Shown one piece after another: positions 8,250-16,916 of a stretch of DNA of 64,000 nucleotides (position 1 is its first letter; the number at the start of each line of letters is the position of its first letter). The notes beneath the pieces were generated by a model. It was not told the origin of the DNA. It did not search any database and saw only the letters and a program-made list of their open reading frames with translations. The DNA comes from Desulfovibrio sp. ZJ209 (GTDB lineage Bacteria > Desulfobacterota > Desulfovibrionia > Desulfovibrionales > Desulfovibrionaceae). Made by a program: the position numbers and the translations under genes. The DNA is taken from assembly GCF_011039135.1 (NCBI RefSeq), contig NZ_JAAKEJ010000001.1:434001-498000 (forward strand). Reading direction: 5' to 3'.

Positions 8250-10196
8250 ATGCCGCACTCAGTTTTCCTTTGGCTGCTCCTCTCCTGCTGGAGCATTCTC
8301 GCGTGGGCCCCGCCCGCGCGCGCTACGGACGTGACCCCTGCGCTTGAGTTTGCGAGCAAGGGCGACGGAGTGGTGGCGGCCATGCGCTACCGCATCCCCG
8401 AGGGTTACCACGCCTACGCGCACGAGGCCGCGGAGACCGGGCGCCCCACGAACCTGGCACTGACACTGGAAGGCAAGGGCGCCATGCCGGTGCTCTACCC
8501 GTCGGGCTCGCTCCAGCGCGACCAGTTCGACCCGGACAGCACGGTCTCCACCTATGAGGGCGACGTAGTCCTGGCGGCGCTCCTGCCGGAGGAGGCCCGT
8601 GGGCGCATGTATGCGGCCGAGCTCACCATGCTCCTCTGTTCCGACAGGCATTGCCTGCCCGTAAGCCAGAGCCTCAGCGGCACGGTGCCGGAGCTTTTGC
8701 CCGACTTTTCCGGGCGCGACTGGCGCGGGCCCGTGGTGGCCCTGCTGGAGAAAGCCGGGCTCCCGCAGGCCTCGCGCCGCGGCGTGCCCGTTGACGTGCT
8801 GGTGGAGGAAGAGGGTACCGCGCCGCCTCCGCGCGCGTCCACGCCAGCCGCTGATTCTGGGCCGCAGGAAGCTGCCGCCGGGGAGGAGGCTTCGCTCCCG
8901 CCCACTGACGGCGCCGCGCTCCCGCCACCCGAGGATTTCGACCTCAAGCTCACCCCGCGCTACTCCGACGCCGCGCTCGAGATCTTCGGCCTCGGCAAGG
9001 CGCTCTTCCTCGGGCTGCTCGCCGGCCTCATCCTGAACGCCATGCCCTGCGTGCTGCCCGTCCTGACCTTCAAGGTCAGCGGGCTTTTGCTCCTGGGGGG
9101 CGGCAGCGGGGCCAACCTGCGCCAGTTCCGCGAGCATAATCTCTGCTTCGCCGCGGGCATCCTCACGCTCTTCACTGGCCTGGCCCTGCTGCTCGGCCTC
9201 GCCGACCTCATGTGGGGCCAGCTCTACCAGAACCAGGCCATCCTTTTGGTCATGCTGCTCCTCGTGTTTCTCATGGGGCTCTCCATGCTCGGCGTGTTCA
9301 CGCTGCCGAGCTTTGACCTCAAGCCCGGTGCCGCTGTGCGCAATCCGCGGCTGCAGGCCTACCTCACGGGGCTCGTCTCCACCTTTCTCGCCACCCCGTG
9401 CAGCGGGCCGCTGCTCGGCGGCGTGCTCGGCTGGGCCTTCACGCAGCCGCTCTTCGTGCTGGTGGTGGTGTTCTGGTCCGTGGGGCTCGGCATGGCGCTG
9501 CCGTACCTCGTGTTCAGCATCTGGCCGGCCCTCGCGCGCATCCTGCCCCGGCCCGGGCCGTGGATGCACGTTTTCGAGCACCTTGTGGGCTTCCTGCTGC
9601 TGGGCACGGCCCTCTACCTGCTCTCCATCCTGCCTGTGGAAAAACACATGCAGGTGCTGAGCGTCCTTTTGGTGGTGGCCCTCTGCGCGTGGCTGTGGGG
9701 ACGCTATTGCTCGCTCTCGGCGCCGCCCCTGCGCCGCCGCATTCTGGGCGTGGCGGGCTGCCTGCTGCTTGCCCTCGCTGTCGCCTGGGTGCTTCGGCCG
9801 GTGACGCCGCTGCCGCAGTGGCGCGACTTTTCGCCGGAATATTTCACGGCCAATCTCGGCAAGAAGCCCCTCCTTCTGGAATTCACCGCCGACTGGTGCC
9901 CGAACTGCAAATTCCTCGAGGCCACCGTGCTCACCGGCGAGCGCCTGCGCGAGTGGCAGGCCAGGCACGGCATGGAGCTCGTGCGGGTTGACCTGACCCG
10001 CCCCAACGCCTATGCCGTGCGCCTTTTGGAAATGCTCGGCAGCAAGAGCATCCCGCTCACGGCGCTCTTCCCGGCAGGCGACATGGCGGAAAAGCCGCTG
10101 GTATTGCGCGACCTGTATACCGCGGAAGACCTGGGGCGCGCGCTTCACCAGACCTTCCCCGAGCGCCTTCCCGCGCCCGGCGAACCCCTGTTCTGA
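8250..10196 (+). CDS. dsbD: Thiol:disulfide interchange protein DsbD
   Basis: 648 aa. DsbD carries electrons from cytosolic thioredoxin across the inner membrane to periplasmic thiol proteins. All three parts are present: a signal peptide (LWLLLSC...PARA) with a periplasmic alpha domain containing C-x4-C (CSDRHC), a membrane beta domain with eight hydrophobic helices and the hallmark NAMPCVLPVLTFKV plus the second cysteine region TPCSGPLLGG, and a C-terminal thioredoxin-like gamma domain with WCPNC. A Pro/Ala-rich linker (about 190-225) joins alpha to beta. ATG 8250 is chosen because it begins the signal peptide; the open frame upstream overlaps the tRNA. Its ribosome site is weak. Confidence 0.95.
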   Translation: MPHSVFLWLLLSCWSILAWAPPARATDVTPALEFASKGDGVVAAMRYRIPEGYHAYAHEAAETGRPTNLALTLEGKGAMPVLYPSGSLQRDQFDPDSTVSTYEGDVVLAALLPEEARGRMYAAELTMLLCSDRHCLPVSQSLSGTVPELLPDFSGRDWRGPVVALLEKAGLPQASRRGVPVDVLVEEEGTAPPPRASTPAADSGPQEAAAGEEASLPPTDGAALPPPEDFDLKLTPRYSDAALEIFGLGKALFLGLLAGLILNAMPCVLPVLTFKVSGLLLLGGGSGANLRQFREHNLCFAAGILTLFTGLALLLGLADLMWGQLYQNQAILLVMLLLVFLMGLSMLGVFTLPSFDLKPGAAVRNPRLQAYLTGLVSTFLATPCSGPLLGGVLGWAFTQPLFVLVVVFWSVGLGMALPYLVFSIWPALARILPRPGPWMHVFEHLVGFLLLGTALYLLSILPVEKHMQVLSVLLVVALCAWLWGRYCSLSAPPLRRRILGVAGCLLLALAVAWVLRPVTPLPQWRDFSPEYFTANLGKKPLLLEFTADWCPNCKFLEATVLTGERLREWQARHGMELVRVDLTRPNAYAVRLLEMLGSKSIPLTALFPAGDMAEKPLVLRDLYTAEDLGRALHQTFPERLPAPGEPLF

Positions 10197-10231
10197 AGCG
10201 TTTTTTTCATAAGGCCCCTAGGGAACTTTAC

Positions 10232-10263
10232 GCTTGGGACGATAAGGCTTAGTGTGACCAAGC
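10232..10263. promoter_or_regulatory. Spaced inverted repeat upstream of cheW
   Basis: GCTTGG (10232-10237) and CCAAGC (10258-10263) flank a 20-bp spacer 65 bp before cheW. It could be an operator or a weak attenuator; no clean promoter boxes were recognised. Confidence 0.3.
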
Positions 10264-10327
10264 ATGTGCGGCGCGGCCGGCGGCAGCATCCTGCCGCGCA
10301 GGACACCAGTGAGACGAGGGAGCGGAT

Positions 10328-10804
10328 ATGGATCCAACTCTGAAAAAGCAGGATGACGAACTCCTGCAACTGGTGACGTTCAGCATCGGCGACGAGGAAT
10401 TCGGCGTGAACATCCTCAAGGTGCAGGAGATCATCCGCACCATGGAGATCACCAAGGTTCCCCGTGCGCCGGAATTTGTGGAAGGCGTCATCAACCTGCG
10501 GGGGAAGGTGATCCCGATCATCGACCTGAGGCGCCGCTTCGGTCTTGCGCCCAAGGCGCATGACAAGAACACGCGCATCATCGTGATCGAGATCAACAAT
10601 ATCATTGTGGGCTTCGTGGTGGACGCCGTGTCGGAGGTGCTCCGCATCCCGGCGAGCACGGTGGAGCCGCCGCCGCCCGTGGTTGCCGGCGTCGAGTCCG
10701 ACTATATCAGCGGCGTGGGCCAGCTTCAGGACAGGCTGCTCATCATGCTCGACCTCGACAAGCTGCTCTCCAGCGAAGATGTGGAAATGCTGAGCGCCAT
10801 GTAG
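10328..10804 (+). CDS. cheW: Chemotaxis coupling protein CheW
   Basis: 158 aa, the length of a stand-alone CheW. It couples the histidine kinase CheA to chemoreceptors at the membrane. Seen: LQLVTFSIGDEEFGVNILKVQEI, the conserved VINLRGKVIPIIDLRRRFGL, and GFVVDAVSEVLRIP, all standard CheW landmarks. The ATG has AGGGAGCGG just upstream. No other che gene is in the window, so it probably serves a remote chemotaxis array. It is followed by a long hairpin and then by a pseudo-receiver protein on the same strand. Confidence 0.95.
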   Translation: MDPTLKKQDDELLQLVTFSIGDEEFGVNILKVQEIIRTMEITKVPRAPEFVEGVINLRGKVIPIIDLRRRFGLAPKAHDKNTRIIVIEINNIIVGFVVDAVSEVLRIPASTVEPPPPVVAGVESDYISGVGQLQDRLLIMLDLDKLLSSEDVEMLSAM

Positions 10805-10832
10805 CGCCGGCGCGCACTCCGCAACAGTTCCT

Positions 10833-10879
10833 CCCGTCCGCTCCCGGGGCGCCGTTCTGGCTCCCCGGGAGCGGGCGGG
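10833..10879 (+). terminator. Long hairpin after cheW
   Basis: A 17-bp stem with one wobble pair, CCCGTCCGCTCCCGGGG against CCCCGGGAGCGGGCGGG, with a 13-nt loop. Only a weak pyrimidine-rich tail follows, so termination is likely but not certain. Confidence 0.6.
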
Positions 10880-11064
10880 AAATCCTCCTTTTCAAGACCG
10901 GGCGCATGTTGCCCCTCCCACCGGCGTCACGGCCCGCGCGGGTTTTCGTTGCTGTTGCCCGGCGCTTGCGGTGCCGGCGTGCCCGGGCTATGCTTCGGGC
11001 GCCGGAGGGCGGCGTGCGTCCGGTTTCCGGCCAGTTTGTCCCCAAGCGGAGGTCCTGCGCGCGC

Positions 11065-12504
11065 ATGCCTGCCCCAAGCCTGCCCGGTGTGCTGCTCCTG
11101 TGCGAGAGCGAGGCTCTCGGCGCGCTGGACAAGCGCGCCCTCAGGGAGGCCGGGGCCGCCGAGGTGCGGGTCATGACTTCCGGGGTGGCGGCGGCGCGCA
11201 TGCTGGCGGGCATCACGCCCGACAAGTCCGGCTTTTCCCCCGAGATCATCGTCTGCACGCAAAAGCTGGAAGACATGGATGGCGAACAGTTCTGCGCCAT
11301 CCTGCGCCTGCATCCGCGCCTTCTGGCCACGCCCGTCCTGCTCATCCTGCCCAATGACAGCGAGGCCGAGCAGCTCAAGACCCTGGGCAGCGGCGCAAGC
11401 GCCCTGCTCGGGCGCCCCTATTCGGTGCCCGCGCTCCAGCAAAAGCTCGCCGCGCTCCTCGCCGAGCGCCCGAGGCTCGACCAACTGCGCCTCGCGGCGC
11501 AGCATACGGATACCAGCGCCTTTGACGCGGCGCTCGCCACCTACGGCGTCCTGCTCAGGCCCGAGCGCCAGCCCGAGGATTATTTTCGCGTAGGCATGCG
11601 CTGCCTCGGCGAGAACCGCTGGAACCACGCCATCAGCGCCTTCCAGCGCGCCCTGCGCAGCGCGCAGATCAAGGGCGAGGCTGAGCTCGGCATGGCGGCC
11701 GCCTGGAAGGGCAAGGGCGACATGCCGCGCTTCCACGCGTGGCTCGCGCGGGCCGCTGAGACCTTCGTGCGCGCGCGCCGCTGGCACCGCGCCCGTACCG
11801 CCTATGCGCGCCTGTTGCAGGACGACCCCGCCGCGAGGAGCCCCTTCCTTGCTGAGGCGCATCGCCTCATCCGCGAAAACGCCTATGACGAAGCGGCCGA
11901 AGCCCTGGCCCAGAGCCTCGAGGTGACGCCGCAGGCGCAGGACAGGTTCGCCCGCATCTGCCTGACCGCGCAAAGCCCCGAAGCCATGCTGGCCGCGCTG
12001 GAGGCCGGGCTTGGCAAGGCCATGGGCGAGAGCGCGGGCGACGCCCTGAGCCAGGACATCCGCGAAAGCCTCAACGCCTTCGCAAAAGAACGCGAGGAGC
12101 GCCAGCGCCAGGTGGCGGCGGAACGCCAAAGGCAGCTCAGCAGGGTCATGGCCGCCCGGCGCGGCGCCAGTGCGGAAGGGGATGGCGGAGCGGTGGAAGG
12201 CGCGGAAGCTGAAGCGGCGCTCGGGCAGGATGCCGGCGCCGAAGCCGCAACGCAGGCGGCAGCCTCACGCCGGGAGCGGCCGGCCGCAAGCGCAACGCCC
12301 GGAAAGGCCGCGCCCGCAGCCGGGGAAATGGATGCAGATCAAAGTGCGGAAGAAGACGAAAGCGCGAAAACGCCGCCGGCCCCGGCCCTCAGGCCCCTCA
12401 CCGAAGCCGACGCCACCACCAGCCTTTTCTCCGGCATTCCCATGCTGAACGAGCTCATTGCCGTCATCAAGCTCACCTGGAAGCTCATGCGCCGCACGCG
12501 CTAG
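11065..12504 (+). CDS. Pseudo-receiver protein with helical (TPR-like) repeats
   Basis: About 479 aa from ATG 11065 (GGAGG 12 bp upstream). Residues 7-130 follow the response-regulator receiver pattern (VLLLCES, EIIVCTQKLEDMDGEQF, PVLLILPN, LLGRPYSVPAL), but the phospho-acceptor Asp position is Thr65, the acidic pocket is lost and the conserved Lys is Arg117, so phosphorylation is unlikely. Residues 150-350 are Ala/Arg-rich amphipathic helices with TPR-like spacing (YFRVGMRCLGENRWNHAISAFQRAL). Then come a charged coiled-coil (about 340-370) and a low-complexity Ala/Glu linker, and a short conserved hydrophobic tail (SLFSGIPMLNELIAVIKLTWKLM). Next to cheW, so a scaffold role in signalling is plausible but unproven. 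Confidence 0.7.
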   Translation: MPAPSLPGVLLLCESEALGALDKRALREAGAAEVRVMTSGVAAARMLAGITPDKSGFSPEIIVCTQKLEDMDGEQFCAILRLHPRLLATPVLLILPNDSEAEQLKTLGSGASALLGRPYSVPALQQKLAALLAERPRLDQLRLAAQHTDTSAFDAALATYGVLLRPERQPEDYFRVGMRCLGENRWNHAISAFQRALRSAQIKGEAELGMAAAWKGKGDMPRFHAWLARAAETFVRARRWHRARTAYARLLQDDPAARSPFLAEAHRLIRENAYDEAAEALAQSLEVTPQAQDRFARICLTAQSPEAMLAALEAGLGKAMGESAGDALSQDIRESLNAFAKEREERQRQVAAERQRQLSRVMAARRGASAEGDGGAVEGAEAEAALGQDAGAEAATQAAASRRERPAASATPGKAAPAAGEMDADQSAEEDESAKTPPAPALRPLTEADATTSLFSGIPMLNELIAVIKLTWKLMRRTR

Positions 12505-12522
12505 CGGAAAGCGTCGCGCCGC

Positions 12523-13821
12523 CTACGAAAGCCCGAGCAGCCTGGGCAGGAAGGTGGAAAGGCCCGGAAAGAGCACGATGACGATGAGCGCCAAAAGCGC
12601 CGCGCCAATGAGTGGCAGCGCCGCCTTGCTGATCTGCTCCATGGTCAGGCCGCTGATATTGGCGCCCACATAGAGGTTGACGGCCACCGGCGGCGTGACC
12701 TGCCCGACGGCGAGGTTGACGGTCATCATGATGCCGAACCAGATGGGGTCCCAGCCGAAATGGGCCATGATGGGCAGCATGAAGGGCAAGAAGACATAAT
12801 AGATCGAAATGGCGTCCAGCAGCATGCCCGCGAGCAGCAGGATGATGTTGATCATCAAGAGCACGACCCACGGGTCGCTGGAGACGGAAAGCAGCAGCGC
12901 CGACCCGCGCTCCACAAGCCCTACCGTGGACGCCACCCACGAATAGAGCCCCGCGCACGTCACCACGATCATCACCACCGCCGTGGCCTGCATGCTGGCG
13001 GAAAAGATCTCGAACAGTATCTTCACGCTGTTGATGGTGCGGTAGATGAAGATACCTACGAAGAGCCCCCAGAAGACCGCCACAGCCGCGGCCTCGGTGG
13101 GCGTGAAGATGCCGCCGTAGATGCCGCCGAGGATGACCGCCGGGGTGAGCACCCCCCAGAAGGCCTCCCGAAAGGCCTTGCCCACCGGCTTGGTGCCGCG
13201 CTTGCCGCGATAGCCCTTCCTGCGGGAGATGAGGTACACCGCGCCCATGATGCACAGGGCCACGATGAGGCCGGGCACGAAACCGGCGGCAAAGAGCGCG
13301 GGAACGGACACGTTGGCGATGCCGCCGTAGACGATGAAGGCGATGCTCGGCGGGATGACGATGGCGAGGCCCGAGGTCACGGAGACCGTGGCGGCCGCGA
13401 AGTCGCGGTCATAGCCCACGCGCGTCATGCCGGGGATGAGGATGAGCCCGAGCGCAGCCACGGTGGCCGGCCCCGAGCCGCTCACCGCGCCCCAGAAGGT
13501 GGCGACGGCAACTGTGGCGATGGCGAGGCCGCCCGTCATGGTGCCCATGAGCGATTCCATGAGGGTCACGATGCGCGAGGCGATGCCCGCGCGCTCCATG
13601 ATATAGCCCGCAAGGATGAAGAAGGGGATGGCGAGCAGCGGAAACTTGGCGATACCCGCGAAAAAGTTGTAGGAAAGCATGTTCAGGCCCATGTCCCACT
13701 TCCAGACGACCATCAGCGCCGCAACGCCCAGGGAGAGCGCGATGGGAACGCGCAGGATGAGCGGCACGAGGAAGAGCGTCAAAAGCCAGAAGGCGGGGTC
13801 CTGAAAAAGCGTACTTTCCAT
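12523..13821 (-). CDS. dctM: TRAP transporter large permease (DctM)
   Basis: 432 aa. The large membrane subunit of a tripartite ATP-independent periplasmic transporter, moving C4-dicarboxylate-type organic acids with a cation gradient. Many hydrophobic helices span the whole length; family landmarks include IPFFILAGYIMERAGIA, FWGAVSGSGPATVAALG and FTPTEAAAVAVFWGLFVG. Last gene of the minus-strand transporter set. A GC-rich 66-bp gap separates it from dctQ. Confidence 0.95.
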   Translation of the reverse strand: MESTLFQDPAFWLLTLFLVPLILRVPIALSLGVAALMVVWKWDMGLNMLSYNFFAGIAKFPLLAIPFFILAGYIMERAGIASRIVTLMESLMGTMTGGLAIATVAVATFWGAVSGSGPATVAALGLILIPGMTRVGYDRDFAAATVSVTSGLAIVIPPSIAFIVYGGIANVSVPALFAAGFVPGLIVALCIMGAVYLISRRKGYRGKRGTKPVGKAFREAFWGVLTPAVILGGIYGGIFTPTEAAAVAVFWGLFVGIFIYRTINSVKILFEIFSASMQATAVVMIVVTCAGLYSWVASTVGLVERGSALLLSVSSDPWVVLLMINIILLLAGMLLDAISIYYVFLPFMLPIMAHFGWDPIWFGIMMTVNLAVGQVTPPVAVNLYVGANISGLTMEQISKAALPLIGAALLALIVIVLFPGLSTFLPRLLGLS

Positions 13822-13887
13822 GGCAGGTTCGGGGGCGCGCCGCGGCCAAGGCCGTAACGCGGGCGCGGGGTTTCGGCCGCGCCGTCG

Positions 13888-14367
13888 CTAAAAGTTGCCC
13901 GTGCGCAGGTCAAGCCAGGAGCGCTGGCACATGCGCACGATGATCAGCAGCGAAAACAGCGGCGTCGCAATGGTATACCACCACACGGGCACGCCGAGGG
14001 ACTCGGAAATGGAGTCGAGCTCGTATTCATCGAGGACTTCAAGCGTGCCCGTCCAGCAGAGCGCGCCGAAAAAGAGCACGCAAAGGGCGCAGCCGAGCCA
14101 GTAGCACGCCTTGCGGGCCGGCTTAGGCAGCGCCTCGTACACGATGTTCATGCCGAGGTGCGTGCCCTGGCGGAAGGCGCGCGCCGTGCCGAGCAAGACC
14201 ACCCAGACAAAGAAGTTCACCGTCAGTTCCTCGCTCCAGGCAAAGGAAAACGAGGTGCAGTAGCGCACGATGACATTGATGAAGGCCACCGTGGCCATAA
14301 CGGCGAGCAGGATGGAGCCGAGCACTTCCTCGAAATGCTCGTTCAGGTAGTGGAGCGGGTGGCGCAT
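13888..14367 (-). CDS. dctQ: TRAP transporter small permease (DctQ)
   Basis: 159 aa with four hydrophobic helices. The small membrane subunit pairs with DctM. The conserved VIVRYCTSFSFAWSEELTVNFFVWVVLLGTA segment near residues 30-60 is typical. Its ribosome site GGGAGG lies inside the last codons of a 45-aa ORF immediately upstream, only 3 bp separating the two genes, which implies translational coupling. Confidence 0.93.
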   Translation of the reverse strand: MRHPLHYLNEHFEEVLGSILLAVMATVAFINVIVRYCTSFSFAWSEELTVNFFVWVVLLGTARAFRQGTHLGMNIVYEALPKPARKACYWLGCALCVLFFGALCWTGTLEVLDEYELDSISESLGVPVWWYTIATPLFSLLIIVRMCQRSWLDLRTGNF

Positions 14368-14370
14368 GGC

Positions 14371-14508
14371 CTACCTCCCGGCAGTCCCGGATGTCTGCGT
14401 GGGCGCTTGCGGGGAGCCGATGTCCTCATCGTTGATGACGACAAAAAAGATGGCCGAGCCGAGAATGATGAGCGCAAAAAGAAGCAGCATCTTGGGAATG
14501 GGGCGCAT
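14371..14508 (-). CDS. Small membrane protein (45 aa) inside the TRAP operon
   Basis: A 45-codon ORF between dctP and dctQ. ATG at 14508 is preceded by GGGAGGA at good spacing, and the TAG stop lies 3 bp before the dctQ start. The product has a short basic N-terminus (MRPIPK), one hydrophobic helix (MLLLFALIILGSAIFFVVI) and an acidic then Pro/Thr/Gly-rich tail, so it is a predicted single-pass inner-membrane protein with the tail outside or in the periplasm. I do not recognise a family. Its position and overlap with the dctQ ribosome site argue that it is translated and may assist or regulate the transporter, or act mainly as a leader for dctQ. Confidence 0.65.
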   Translation of the reverse strand: MRPIPKMLLLFALIILGSAIFFVVINDEDIGSPQAPTQTSGTAGR

Positions 14509-14586
14509 GGTTCGTTCCTCCCTCGCGGCCCCGCGGCCGCCCCGGCTGATGCGCGGGGGGCCGCAGGGCGCAAACGTCGCGCCGTG

Positions 14587-15672
14587 CTACTTGACGGCGG
14601 CCATGTCGCTTTCGGCCGCCTTCACGAGGTCGGGCCCGATCTTGGCCGTCCAGTCGTCACGCACCTTCTGCGTGGCCTTGTGGAAGGCCTGGATCTGCTC
14701 GGGCGTGAGGCGGGTGACGGTCATGCCGTTTTCCTTCATGGTGGCGTAGGGGTCCGCCGCTTCGGGCAGTTCGCCGATGCTCTTCAGGTAGGCGGCGGAA
14801 GCGCCGTCATCCATGCCGAGGCGCGAAAGCGCCTTGCCGTACTTTTCCGCTTCGGCCGCGCATTCCACGAGCAGCTTCTGGTCCTCGGGGCTGAAGCTCT
14901 TCCACACCTGCGGGTTCACGCCCATGAGCAGGGGGTCGATCATGTAGTGCCAGTCGCTGTGGTGCTTGTGGAAATCCCAGATCTTGAGCGGGATGTTGAT
15001 GCCGTTGGTCGGGTTTTCCTGGCCGTCCACCACGCCCTGCTGGAAGCCCGTGGTGGCCTCGCTCCAGTTCATGTTCACCGGGTTGGCGCCCAGCTCGCGG
15101 AAGGTCTCGATGAAGATGGGGCTGCCCACCACGCGGATCTTGAGGCCCTTCATGTCCTCGGGCGAGGCGATGGGCCCCTTGCTGGTGGTGAGCTCGCGGA
15201 AGCCGTTCTCGGCCCAGCCGATGATCTTGACGCCCTTGTCCTCGATGGCGTCCACCATCATCTTGCCGGACTTGCCGGCCTCAATGGCGTCCATGGCCTT
15301 GTAGCGGTCGGGCTGGGCGGCGATGAAGAAGGGCAGCGCGGGGAGGTTGAGTTCCTTGATCTGCGGCGACCAGTTGATGGTCGAGGCCAGCGCGAAGTCA
15401 ATGGCGCCGTTGCGCAGCATGAGGAATTCCGAGGTCTGCTTGCCGGAGAGCAGCTGGCTCGAGGGATAGACCTTGATATTGATGCGCCCGTCGGAGCGCT
15501 TGCGTACGAGGTCCGCGAAATAGGTGGCCGTCTTGCCCCAGCCGGAGGTGGCGCCGGGCACCACGCTCAGCTTGTATTCGCCCTTGTACGGTTCCGCCTT
15601 GGCGGCCGTGAACGGCGCCGCCACAAGGCAGGCGCAGGCCGCCAGGGCGAGAAAGAGTTTTCCGCGTTTCAT
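14587..15672 (-). CDS. dctP: TRAP transporter solute-binding protein (DctP)
   Basis: 361 aa. A signal peptide (MKRGKLFLALAACACLVAAPFTAAKA) precedes a periplasmic DctP/SmoM-type binding domain. Visible landmarks are VYPSSQLLSGKQT, the region LKIRVVGSPIFIETFRELGANPVNM, which carries the substrate-carboxylate arginine (IRVV), and FQQGVVDGQENP. ATG 15672 has GAGGAGG upstream. The order dctP, small ORF, dctQ, dctM is all on the minus strand downstream of an AEC transporter gene, so both transporter systems probably share a transcript. The organic-acid substrate is not determined. Confidence 0.95.
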   Translation of the reverse strand: MKRGKLFLALAACACLVAAPFTAAKAEPYKGEYKLSVVPGATSGWGKTATYFADLVRKRSDGRINIKVYPSSQLLSGKQTSEFLMLRNGAIDFALASTINWSPQIKELNLPALPFFIAAQPDRYKAMDAIEAGKSGKMMVDAIEDKGVKIIGWAENGFRELTTSKGPIASPEDMKGLKIRVVGSPIFIETFRELGANPVNMNWSEATTGFQQGVVDGQENPTNGINIPLKIWDFHKHHSDWHYMIDPLLMGVNPQVWKSFSPEDQKLLVECAAEAEKYGKALSRLGMDDGASAAYLKSIGELPEAADPYATMKENGMTVTRLTPEQIQAFHKATQKVRDDWTAKIGPDLVKAAESDMAAVK

Positions 15673-15731
15673 AAGACCTCCTCGGGTGTTTGCGCCCGTG
15701 CCATTTTTCGCACGCGGCCCGGGCAAGTGCC

Positions 15732-16703
15732 CTACAGGGCGGGCAGAAGAAGCAACAGGAGCGGCAGCACGGCCACCAGCCCCAGTGTGCTGAAGATCCA
15801 GCAGGCATTGGCAAGGTCGACATCAAGGTGGAAGAGGGTCGGCGGCACCAGTGCGGTCATGGCCACGGGCATGGCAGAGAGGATGGCCACCACCCTGAGC
15901 GGCAGGCCGCCCTCCATATTGCCGAAGCCGAGCGCCGCCGCCAGGCTGATGATGACCACCGGCACCGCCACGAACTTGATGGCGCAGACGGCAAGGCTCG
16001 GCGCAAGATAGCACGAGAGCCGCGAAAGGCGCAGGCTCAGGCCGATGGCGAAGAGAAAGAGCGTGGTCGCCAAGATCATGGCGCCCGAGGCGAGCGGCCC
16101 GCAAAAGTCCGGCCGGGGCGCGCCCGCGAGGTTGAGCAAAAAGCCCGTGCCGAGCGCGCAGACGATGACACAGAGGATGGGGTCGAGCCTGAAGGCGCGG
16201 AAGGAGAGCTTCGTTTGCGTATTTTCCGGGCTGTACCAGCGCGCGATGGGGAAGGAAACGCTGAAATAGTAGAGCTCTTCGCAGAGGCGGTAGAGCGCCA
16301 CGAGGGCGATGGAATTTTCCCCCAGGAAAAGCAGGCTCGTGAGCCCGCCCACGGCGCCGATATTGGTGAAGGTGCCGCAGCAGTAGAGGCTGCCCGTCTG
16401 GGGGCGGTCGAGATGGAGTTTTTTCGCGGCCACAAGGGCGATGGCGCCGCCGAGCACCCAGGCGGCGAGCCCCAGGACGGGCAGGGCGATGAGCCGCGGG
16501 TCGGGCTTCGGGAGGCCCCAGAGCGAGAGCATGGCCGAGAGTGGGATGAGCACGAAGACCGCCAGCACCTGCATCTTCTTGCGGGCCTCCTCCATGCGGG
16601 CGGCGCTCCAGGGCAGCTTCCCGGCCTCCACTGCATGGCGCGAGGCATAGCCCGCGGCCAGGCTGGCGAAGATGATGCCGAGAGTGAGGAGGAGCCGTTC
16701 CAT
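15732..16703 (-). CDS. AEC-family transporter
   Basis: 323 aa, about ten hydrophobic helices in two halves, as in the auxin-efflux-carrier family, which includes bacterial malate and organic-acid permeases. Landmarks include TFTNIGAVGGLTSLLFLGE (the conserved N-terminal crossover region) and SLAVCAIKFVAVPVVIISLAAALG. ATG 16703 has GGGGAGA 3-4 bp upstream; the long frame before it is non-homologous. It precedes dctP by 59 bp on the same strand, pairing a single-component organic-acid carrier with the TRAP system. Direction of transport and substrate are not known. Confidence 0.85.
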   Translation of the reverse strand: MERLLLTLGIIFASLAAGYASRHAVEAGKLPWSAARMEEARKKMQVLAVFVLIPLSAMLSLWGLPKPDPRLIALPVLGLAAWVLGGAIALVAAKKLHLDRPQTGSLYCCGTFTNIGAVGGLTSLLFLGENSIALVALYRLCEELYYFSVSFPIARWYSPENTQTKLSFRAFRLDPILCVIVCALGTGFLLNLAGAPRPDFCGPLASGAMILATTLFLFAIGLSLRLSRLSCYLAPSLAVCAIKFVAVPVVIISLAAALGFGNMEGGLPLRVVAILSAMPVAMTALVPPTLFHLDVDLANACWIFSTLGLVAVLPLLLLLLPAL

Positions 16704-16790
16704 ATTTCTCCCCGGTGGCGGCCGGCGGGCCGGCGCCCCTGCGGGCACCGAAAAGGCGCGCCCGTGGGCGCTTGCGATGCGGAAAGGGAA

Positions 16791-16819
16791 CACATAGCCC
16801 CGGGCGCCGCTTTTGTCAA
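16791..16819 (-). promoter_or_regulatory. Candidate sigma-70 promoter for the AEC-TRAP operon
   Basis: On the minus strand: TTGACA, 17-bp spacer, TATGTG, about 90 bp before the AEC start. The only good promoter match found ahead of the transporter genes. Confidence 0.6.
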
Positions 16820-16916
16820 AAAAACCACATGCGTTGCAGAGGCATTTTCGGCCTTTCGGCTTGCAGGAGTTTGGGACAGCCTGAAGGGCACGGACAACGC
16901 CGCCTTCCGTTTGCAA

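Noticed and set aside
10203-10260. Possible sigma-28 promoter before cheW (CGATAA)
   Set aside because: The matching TAAA element at the right distance is absent; only half a site is present.
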